From: Lentisphaerae bacterium GWF2_44_16
GTDB lineage: Bacteria > Verrucomicrobiota > Lentisphaeria > Victivallales > GWF2-45-14
Direction of reading: 5' to 3'
Assembly (NCBI GenBank): GCA_001803225.1
Contig: MHBF01000093.1
Coordinates: forward strand, 1 to 64,000
DNA: 64,000 nt
Part shown: positions 15,855-21,981 of the stretch, in pieces
Position numbering within the stretch: the first letter of the stretch is position 1
Layout: each line of letters starts with the position of its first letter
Made by a program: the position numbers and the translations under genes
Notes under the pieces: generated by a model
What the model was told of the DNA's origin: nothing
The model's input: only the letters and a program-made list of their open reading frames with translations
Databases searched by the model: none

Positions 15855-16677
15855 AACTTTTCTCCAGAAAATCCCATGCCTGTTTTTTATCCTTCATACT
15901 CAGCCATACAGTCAACAGATCGACTATAACGGATTGAGCCGTTCTTGATGTCATAGCGCCAAGACGGATTGAACGCTCGCCGCTGCATTCTGTCAGAAGC
16001 AGACAGTCGGAAAGTTCGGCAAGAGGGCTTCCTTCAAATCCTGTTATTGCCGTAATGTATATTCTTTTTTTGCGGGCTGCTCCGGCAAATTCGACTATTT
16101 CAGGAGTCTCGCCGGAATGTGAAAATAATATCAGAACGTTATTTTCGTCCAGATAACCCAAAAATGTTTTCCACATCTGCGGGTCAGGAAAACAGATTGT
16201 ATCTATTCCCTGTCTCATCAATTTCACATTGAGGTCTTCGGCGGCGAGGCGCGAAGTGCCAGAACCGCATATCATTACTTTCTTTGACGACGAGATTTTC
16301 TCCGTCAATGCGGTAAGTATTTCTTCTTTTGCGTTATTCAAAGTCCTTTTAAGGGTTTCAGTATGGAGTTGCAGTAATCTGTCACATACCAAATTGAAAT
16401 TGCTGCCAGAACCGCTTTTTGGTTCATAGTTTTGCCATGGGGTGACGTTAGTTCTTGCTATCGCCAGTTTCAGATCAGCATAACCGTTGTAACCAAGCTG
16501 CTGGGCAAAACGTACTACTGTCGCCTGGTCGCAACCGCAATCTTCAGCAAGCCTGTTTGCGTTTTTTTCCAGTACTTTTTCAGGGTTATTCAACAGTATG
16601 TCGGCGATTTTCTTTTTTTTCGCCCCGAGTTTTGAATATATTCGTCCTATGATTTTGCGGTAATCGTCATTAAGCAT
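15838..16677 (-). CDS. RpiR/MurR-family transcriptional regulator with SIS domain
   Basis: A 279-aa regulator. Residues ~1-77 are the RpiR HTH (YRKIIGRIYSKLGAKKKKIA, NRLAEDCGCDQATVVRFAQQ, LGYNGYADLKLAIAR). Residues ~115-250 are a sugar-phosphate isomerase (SIS) sensor (VMICGSGTSRLAAEDLNVKL, VLILFSHSGETPEIVEFAGA, ITAITGFEGSPLAELSD, AMTSRTAQSVIVDLL). I chose ATG 16677 over the in-frame ATG at 16707 because AGGAG sits 7 nt before it and the upstream codon would lie at the transcription start. It is the first gene of the kinase-nanE-murQ-toroid operon and is probably a repressor relieved by MurNAc-6-P or a related hexosamine phosphate. A strong inverted-repeat pair flanks its -10 box. Confidence 0.88.
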   Translation of the reverse strand: MLNDDYRKIIGRIYSKLGAKKKKIADILLNNPEKVLEKNANRLAEDCGCDQATVVRFAQQLGYNGYADLKLAIARTNVTPWQNYEPKSGSGSNFNLVCDRLLQLHTETLKRTLNNAKEEILTALTEKISSSKKVMICGSGTSRLAAEDLNVKLMRQGIDTICFPDPQMWKTFLGYLDENNVLILFSHSGETPEIVEFAGAARKKRIYITAITGFEGSPLAELSDCLLLTECSGERSIRLGAMTSRTAQSVIVDLLTVWLSMKDKKQAWDFLEKSYGFTK

Positions 16678-16684
16678 TCGTATC

Positions 16685-16734
16685 TCCTGCATTATTATTG
16701 CGTACATAGTATTATATGCAATAATAATGCAGGA
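16685..16734. promoter_or_regulatory. Paired 17-bp inverted repeats flanking the -10 box, probable RpiR/MurR operator pair
   Basis: Plus-strand TCCTGCATTATTATTGC at 16685-16701 and its exact reverse complement GCAATAATAATGCAGGA at 16718-16734, separated by 16 bp that contain the TATAAT. Each arm's 13-bp core (GCATTATTATTGC) is itself palindromic at 10 of 13 positions, so each arm can be read as one complete operator. Centre-to-centre spacing is 33 bp, about three helical turns. One copy lies in the -35/-10 spacer, the other just after the expected start site and touching the RBS. Confidence 0.75.
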
Positions 16735-16739
16735 CGCAA
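16711..16739 (-). promoter_or_regulatory. Sigma-70 promoter of the RpiR-kinase-nanE-murQ operon
   Basis: Minus strand TTGCGT (16739-16734), 17 bp, TATAAT (16716-16711). The expected start near 16704 leaves a ~27-nt leader to the ATG at 16677. The promoter is interleaved with the inverted-repeat pair 16685-16734. Confidence 0.65.
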
Positions 16740-16776
16740 TAGTGCTTTGAAAGTTTTCGGAAAAAAAGAATATCTA

Positions 16777-16804
16777 TTGACATTTTAAAAGGTACTGATA
16801 TAAT
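16777..16804 (+). promoter_or_regulatory. Sigma-70 promoter of the LacI-oxidoreductase unit
   Basis: TTGACA (16777-16782), 16 bp, TATAAT (16799-16804), reading right, away from the RpiR operon. About 5 bp after the -10 stands GGTAACGTTGAG with a central AACGTT; many LacI operators have a central CG, so this is a weak operator candidate for the regulator encoded at 16869. Confidence 0.65.
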
Positions 16805-16868
16805 AATATGGTAACGTTGAGATATTTTAAGTTAGCAGAAAAATAAGAATTTCCTATACAATTAAATC

Positions 16869-17882
16869 ATGAGCGGATTAAAAGATATAGCGGCAAAAAC
16901 CGGGCTTTCGATGAATACGGTAAGCCGTGCTTTAAGAGACAGCGGATATGTTTCGGCATCGGCGCGGGAAAAGGTAATTTGCGCGGCAAAAGAGCTTGGC
17001 TACGCGCCAAACCGTGCGGCAAGAAGTCTGCGTTTCAGAAAAAATTTTGAGATAGGCGTAATAACCTTCATCAGGGGGGAGGATTTTTACTGCGACGCTC
17101 TCCACATGGCCCAGGTGGCGGGTATAAAAAGAAAGCTTATGGCCTCAGGATACGAATTGAACCTGCACTTTGCTTACAGAGAGAATAATACTTTGGAAAC
17201 GGCAGCGTTCATGGATGAAGTACTGGAGCAGAAACCCGCAGGACTTATCATAATGGGCCTTAACACTCAGGCGATTGAGATGGTCAAAATAGGCCGGAAA
17301 AAAAATGTTCCATCCATCCTCATATCCTCCTCTGAATTGAAAGATTTTGACTGTATATACATAGACAGGGCGCAGGGGGTTCGCGACGCGGTTTGTCATA
17401 TGGCGGAAAAAGGGCGGCGCAATATAGCTTTTGTAGGTTCTACATCCTGTTCAAACCGTTTGAGAGGCTACCGCGAAGCTATAAAGCAGCACAATCTTAA
17501 TGAAATTATACTTGTATCCAACTATAAGGATAATACTCTCAACGGTCTTTTTGAAACAGGGCTCGATATTGCGGAAAAAATACTCAGGCATCAGCCGCGA
17601 CCGGATGCGATACAGGCGTATTCGGATTATCTTGCCGCCGGAATACTGGCAGGTTTTCACAGAGCAGGAATAAAAGTACCGGATGATATCGCGGTGTCGG
17701 GTTTTGACAACCGTGAGCTGGCGTCTTTCACTTATCCGCCTCTTACGACGGTTGCCCAACCCAGTTTTAAGGTTGGTGAAATGTGCACGGAGTTTATTAT
17801 AGGCAAAATAGAAAGAAAAAAGGAAAAAGAAACTACAGCGATAAGAGTACCCATGAAACTTGAAATCAGGCAATCGGCATAA
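16869..17882 (+). CDS. LacI-family transcriptional regulator
   Basis: A 337-aa protein. The HTH and hinge are canonical (GLKDIAAKTGLSMNTVSRAL, LGYAPNRAARSLR). The sensor domain follows (NFEIGVITFIRGEDFYCDAL, PAGLIIMGLNTQAIEMVKI, RRNIAFVGSTSCSNRLRGYR, PDDIAVSGFDNRELASFTYP). It has its own promoter (16777-16804) and is divergent from the RpiR operon. The next gene, 87 nt downstream, is a sugar-type oxidoreductase, so it probably controls that gene and/or itself. Ligand unknown. Confidence 0.9.
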   Translation: MSGLKDIAAKTGLSMNTVSRALRDSGYVSASAREKVICAAKELGYAPNRAARSLRFRKNFEIGVITFIRGEDFYCDALHMAQVAGIKRKLMASGYELNLHFAYRENNTLETAAFMDEVLEQKPAGLIIMGLNTQAIEMVKIGRKKNVPSILISSSELKDFDCIYIDRAQGVRDAVCHMAEKGRRNIAFVGSTSCSNRLRGYREAIKQHNLNEIILVSNYKDNTLNGLFETGLDIAEKILRHQPRPDAIQAYSDYLAAGILAGFHRAGIKVPDDIAVSGFDNRELASFTYPPLTTVAQPSFKVGEMCTEFIIGKIERKKEKETTAIRVPMKLEIRQSA

Positions 17883-17969
17883 ATTTAAACGGAGGTGAAA
17901 CAGAATAGATAATTATTTTCAGTTGATAGGAAAAGTTCCAGTCATAATAAAATTCAGAAAGGATAGAAA

Positions 17970-19172
17970 ATGAAAGACAAGATTTGTAAAGTTGGAATTA
18001 TAGGAACAGGCGGACGCGGAGGGGGTTTTGCTTATCTCATAGGCGAAAGGGAAGACGTTCAGATTACAGCCTTGTGCGACCCTAATCACGTGAGAATGGA
18101 AGCCTTCAAGAAAAAATTCAAGCTTACGTCCAAGATGTACAAAACCGTTGACGAAATGCTGAAAAAGGAAAAACTTGACGGCGTAATAATCACAAGTCCT
18201 GATTACTGTCATGAAGCAAATGCCGTGGCAGCTCTGGGAAAAGGCGCCAATGTCCTTATCGATAAACCCCTTGCCACTACCGTCAAAGGCTGCAAAAACA
18301 TAATCAACACCGCCAAAAAAGCCGGAAAAATAGCGATGATGGGCTTCAATCTCCGGCATGATCCCACTTTGAAACGCCTCAAAAAAATAGTCGATGACGG
18401 CATACTCGGGAAAGTTTTCCTCATAGAAAACAGGGAATTTTATGATGGCGGCCGCACCTATATGGCCAGGTGGAACCGCAAATATGCACTCTGCGGAGGT
18501 TTATGGATACATAAGGGAAGCCATGACTTTGACGTATTCCAATGGTTGCTCGGATTTCCGAAGCCTGTCAAGGTAAGTTCAGTCGCCGGAATAAATGTTT
18601 TCACTCCTGAAAATATTCCCTTCAAAGTCGAAAAGGGAACAAAAGTCGGGCCGACATGCCATGAATGCGCTTACAATAAGATATGTCCGGATGTTCATAT
18701 GTATGCCGAAGAATCGGGCTGGGACGACAAGGCCAGGAAAGTGGACAAATACTCAAAGGATCTCTGTATCTACTGTTCTGACAAGGATGTACATGACAAC
18801 GGCATAGCCATAGTGGAATACGACAGCGGTGCGCGCGCCAGTCACATGGAGTGTTTCGTAACTCCTATTTCAGACCGTTTATATACGCTTGTCGGCGACA
18901 GGGGACAGGCTGAAGTCAGTCTCCATAACAGGAGCATACTTGTCCGTCCGCGCTGGAGCCGGGAAACCATTTCCTATCAGATACCTGAATCTACAGGCGG
19001 TCACGGCGGAGCCGATCCCGGCATTGTCGGTGCTTTTATCAAAATACTTAAAGGTGAAGGAGATGTAACATCGACTCTTGAGCATGGCATGTACAGCACT
19101 GCTGTGGGACAGGCTGCAGAAATTTCAAGAAGAGAAGAAAGAATGGTTTACATCAGCGAATTGACGAAGTAA
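17970..19172 (+). CDS. Gfo/Idh/MocA-family oxidoreductase with cysteine-rich insert
   Basis: A 400-aa NAD(P)-dependent oxidoreductase. The N-terminal Rossmann domain shows KVGIIGTGGRGGGFAY, ITALCDPNHVRMEAF, DGVIITSPDYCHEANAVAAL and NVLIDKPLATTVKGCKN (the family's conserved EKP region, here DKP). The C-terminal alpha/beta substrate domain has FNLRHDPTLKRLKKIVDDG, GGLWIHKGSHDFDVFQWLLG and YDSGARASHMECFV. Between them, at roughly residues 228-270, a Cys cluster (TCHECAYNKICPDVH, then DLCIYC) could bind a metal; similar inserts occur in some family members. RBS AGAAAGGAT precedes the ATG. A hairpin terminator follows at 19205. Substrate is probably a sugar or inositol, unassigned. Confidence 0.88.
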   Translation: MKDKICKVGIIGTGGRGGGFAYLIGEREDVQITALCDPNHVRMEAFKKKFKLTSKMYKTVDEMLKKEKLDGVIITSPDYCHEANAVAALGKGANVLIDKPLATTVKGCKNIINTAKKAGKIAMMGFNLRHDPTLKRLKKIVDDGILGKVFLIENREFYDGGRTYMARWNRKYALCGGLWIHKGSHDFDVFQWLLGFPKPVKVSSVAGINVFTPENIPFKVEKGTKVGPTCHECAYNKICPDVHMYAEESGWDDKARKVDKYSKDLCIYCSDKDVHDNGIAIVEYDSGARASHMECFVTPISDRLYTLVGDRGQAEVSLHNRSILVRPRWSRETISYQIPESTGGHGGADPGIVGAFIKILKGEGDVTSTLEHGMYSTAVGQAAEISRREERMVYISELTK

Positions 19173-19204
19173 ATTACCCCGGACTTAAACGGGTTGTATG
19201 CAGG

Positions 19205-19234
19205 GCCGCGACAAGTCGCGGCTTTGTTTTTTTT
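19205..19234 (+). terminator. Rho-independent terminator
   Basis: Stem GCCGCGA (19205-19211), loop CAAG, stem TCGCGGC (19216-19222), then a T-rich tail (19223-19234, TTTGTTTTTTTT). It lies 33 bp after the oxidoreductase stop and ends the LacI-oxidoreductase transcript, or attenuates readthrough into the hydrolase. Confidence 0.85.
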
Positions 19235-19263
19235 AACATGGCCTCTCAAAAAGGAGCTTTTTT

Positions 19264-21204
19264 ATGAACAGTATGTATCTTCACCGTTATTCGCGAATGG
19301 TTCACGATTACTATGAAAAACGTGTCAGAGACATAATCTCCGAACGCAGGGAACGCATTGATAAGTTGAAAACCAGAAAAGACGCTCTGGCCTATGTTAA
19401 AAAAGTAAAGACCGCTGTGGAGAAATCTTTCGGGCTTTTCCCTAAAAAAACTCCCCTGAAAGCAGTTGTAACTGGAAAAAACGAATACAACGGCTACAGC
19501 ATTGAAAAAGTCATATTTGAAAGCCGTCCGGATTTTTATGTTACAGGTAATCTTTACATGCCGAAAGTCAAAAAGGGCAAAGTTCCGTGTGTGCTGGGCT
19601 TGTGCGGACATTCTAATGAGGGAAAAGCCTGTGATGCATATCAGTCTTTCTGTCAAGGTCTTGCATTGAGAGGTTTTGCTGTTTTCATTATAGACCCGAT
19701 AAGCCAGGGTGAGCGTAAACAGTTTTACCCGGAAGAAGGAGAAGTTCCCGGACTTTGTGCGGGACACAACCTCATGGGCAATCAGATGGCCCTGATTGAT
19801 GATTTCTTCGGAAGCTGGCGCGTATGGGATGGCATCAGGGGACTTGATTACCTTCTTTCGCGTCCCGAAGTCGATACTTCCAGAGTCGGAGTAACGGGTA
19901 ATTCCGGAGGCGGAACACTTTCAACTTATGTAACCGCGCTGGATCCCCGCGTAACAATGGCCGCGCCCAGCTGTTTCATCTGCTCATACCTTGCCAATCT
20001 CGAAAACGAACTGCCTTCTGATGCCGAACAGAATCCGCCCGGAATAATAGCCGCCGGTCTTGATCAGGTTGACTTGCTTCTTTGTTACGCTCCTCGTCCG
20101 ACGCTTATACTTGGACAGCATGACGATTTCTTTGACGCTCGTTTTACCAGACAGAGCGGTGCTGATTTGAAAAAAATTCACACTCTTCTGGGCAGCAAAA
20201 ATACGGCCGATGTTTTCATAGGCCCCAGAGGGCACGGTTATTTTCAGGAAAACAGAGAGGCGATGTATGCGTGGTTCATGAAACACGCCGGGATAAAAGC
20301 TTCTTCCAAGGAAACTGATATAGCTGTTATTGAAGAACAAAAACTGCATGTTACTTCTTCCGGAGGGGTGAGAGAAAAGAAAAGTAAAAGAGTTTTTGAA
20401 ATCACCGCGGAAAGAGCAGGGTCTCTTTCAGGTAAAAACAAGGCCCTTTCTACGGAGAAACTTAAGAAAACAGCGGAAGCCCTTTTAAGCATTTCCAAGT
20501 CAAGCGGTGTTCCGCATTATAAGGCGCTCCGCTGGGCGGGCGGCACTGATGAAAGCTTGAATAAGAGAGTAACTTTCGCTGTTGAGACTGAGAATGGCAT
20601 TCAGGTCGCGGTTTCGACTTACGGGCCGCAATCCCTGAGTATGCACTTCCCAGCGGGAAAAGTGAATCTTTATGTTGGAAATACATCAAGTTACGATGAT
20701 ATCCACAGCATAAAGGAAATCAATGAAATGACTAAAAATAAAATCCCTCTTGTTGCCGTTGAGCCGCGCGGTTTGGGACAGTCACTGTCCACGACATGTG
20801 GCTCGACTGAGTTTTTTGAGCCTTACGGAGCTGATTATCTTTATGCCTCGACAGCCGAAATGCTCGGAGAAAGCTATCTCGGAAGAAGAGTTTACGATGT
20901 TATGAGGGTAATGGACTGTCTGAAGGGCAATGGAGTGGAAGATATTGAACTCATAGGCAGAGGACTGGGTTCGATAATTGTGGTTTTTGCCGCGCTTCTC
21001 CACAAGTCCGGGCCTCAAGTCAAAATCATAAATTATCTCCCGAGTTACCGGCTTATAGCTGAAAGTCCGGTTTACAAATGGCCTTTGTCATCTCTCTTAA
21101 GAGGTGTCCTGAAGCACTTTGATCTTCCTGATGTTTACAAGGCTCTCGGCAGAAAACTTACTAAGGAAAATCCCTGGGGCCCTGACATGCAGCTGTTGAA
21201 ATAG
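19264..21204 (+). CDS. Alpha/beta hydrolase, carbohydrate-esterase-like, with long C-terminal extension
   Basis: A 646-aa protein with no signal peptide. Residues ~70-350 form an alpha/beta-hydrolase domain: strand-turn VPCVLGLCGHSNEGKACDAY (oxyanion region), nucleophile elbow VGVTGNSGGGTLST with Ser214, acid region LILGQHDDFFDARF and catalytic His in PRGHGYFQ. This order matches acetyl-xylan-esterase/Abhydrolase_7-type enzymes acting on acylated sugars. The C-terminal ~290 residues look like a second, degenerate hydrolase-like fold (IPLVAVEPRGLGQSLS, IELIGRGLGSIIVVFAALL), giving an apparent tandem architecture. It has RBS AGGAG and follows a terminator. Substrate unknown; de-esterification of a polysaccharide fragment is likely. 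Confidence 0.75.
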   Translation: MNSMYLHRYSRMVHDYYEKRVRDIISERRERIDKLKTRKDALAYVKKVKTAVEKSFGLFPKKTPLKAVVTGKNEYNGYSIEKVIFESRPDFYVTGNLYMPKVKKGKVPCVLGLCGHSNEGKACDAYQSFCQGLALRGFAVFIIDPISQGERKQFYPEEGEVPGLCAGHNLMGNQMALIDDFFGSWRVWDGIRGLDYLLSRPEVDTSRVGVTGNSGGGTLSTYVTALDPRVTMAAPSCFICSYLANLENELPSDAEQNPPGIIAAGLDQVDLLLCYAPRPTLILGQHDDFFDARFTRQSGADLKKIHTLLGSKNTADVFIGPRGHGYFQENREAMYAWFMKHAGIKASSKETDIAVIEEQKLHVTSSGGVREKKSKRVFEITAERAGSLSGKNKALSTEKLKKTAEALLSISKSSGVPHYKALRWAGGTDESLNKRVTFAVETENGIQVAVSTYGPQSLSMHFPAGKVNLYVGNTSSYDDIHSIKEINEMTKNKIPLVAVEPRGLGQSLSTTCGSTEFFEPYGADYLYASTAEMLGESYLGRRVYDVMRVMDCLKGNGVEDIELIGRGLGSIIVVFAALLHKSGPQVKIINYLPSYRLIAESPVYKWPLSSLLRGVLKHFDLPDVYKALGRKLTKENPWGPDMQLLK

Positions 21205-21243
21205 TTCAGTTTTTAAAGGCATTCGATTTTTAAGATAATGAAG

Positions 21244-21286
21244 GGATGCGAAGCATCCACTTGGTGCAGGTCTCTGACCTGCACCA
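21244..21286. repeat. Tandem hairpin element (REP-like) between convergent genes
   Basis: Two hairpins side by side: GGATGC-GAA-GCATCC (21244-21258), then an 11-bp perfect stem TGGTGCAGGTC-TCT-GACCTGCACCA (21262-21286). There is no T-run on either strand. It lies in the 140-bp gap where the hydrolase (plus) and the LOG-family gene (minus) converge, so it could act as a bidirectional transcript-end structure. The mnemonic, highly symmetric second stem looks like a dispersed intergenic repeat, but only one copy is in this window. Confidence 0.65.
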
Positions 21287-21344
21287 CTATAAATGGACTT
21301 TGTTCCCTTGGCAAATTTAAATAAAATCGTTATAAAATATAACT

Positions 21345-21917
21345 CTAAATCCACTTTTTCAGTTGTATGGGATGGTAATCAAAAAATTTGTCAAGCAATT
21401 TTAACGGGGTATCGTCCACGAGGAGCATTTCCCTGTGCCTCCTGGTGACAAATTTTTCCGATACCATATGGTCTAGAAAATCAAGGAGCTTGTCATAATA
21501 ATTGCAGACATTCAGGAGCCCGCATGGTTTTTGATGAAGGCCGAGTTGTGTCCATGTGAGTATCTCGAAAAATTCATCCAGCGTGCCTATTCCGCCGGGC
21601 AACGCTATGAAGGCGTCTGATATCTCATACATCAGTGCTTTTCTTGAATGCATGTTGTCAACGACATGGAGTTTCGAAAGTCCTTCATGCGCGACCTCTT
21701 TAAGTTTCAATGCCTCAGGTATTACGCCGATTACTTCGCCGCCATTTTTCAGCACGGAATCGGCTATCCTGCCCATCACCCCTATTTTAGCGCCGCCATA
21801 AACAAGGCCTATTTTCCGTTTTGTCAGTTCCAGTCCCAGTTCTTCGGCTTTTTTCGTGTACTGAGCGTTTGCCCCCGGGCTTGACCCGCAGAAAACACAA
21901 ACTTTTTTAATTTCCAT
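21345..21917 (-). CDS. LOG-family protein (cytokinin riboside 5'-monophosphate phosphoribohydrolase-like)
   Basis: A 190-aa protein with a Rossmann fold. It begins MEIKKVCVFCGSSPGA; I chose ATG 21917, which has GAGG 6 nt upstream, over 21929. LOG hallmarks are present: LVYGGAKIGVMGRIAD, the HSRKALMYE arginine region and the PGGIGTLDEFFE nucleotide-binding/catalytic motif, followed by TWTQLGLHQKPCGLLN and PLKLLDKFFDYHP. LOG proteins hydrolyse nucleoside monophosphates at the N-glycosidic bond and were long misannotated as lysine decarboxylases. It is a single-gene unit, divergent from the YfhO-like gene. Role in this organism unknown (nucleotide salvage or housecleaning). Confidence 0.9.
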   Translation of the reverse strand: MEIKKVCVFCGSSPGANAQYTKKAEELGLELTKRKIGLVYGGAKIGVMGRIADSVLKNGGEVIGVIPEALKLKEVAHEGLSKLHVVDNMHSRKALMYEISDAFIALPGGIGTLDEFFEILTWTQLGLHQKPCGLLNVCNYYDKLLDFLDHMVSEKFVTRRHREMLLVDDTPLKLLDKFFDYHPIQLKKWI

Positions 21918-21981
21918 AATCAACCTCATCTATCCCGTCAGCGGTTTGATTTAAGATAGGGGTGTAATTATATTTTGCATA

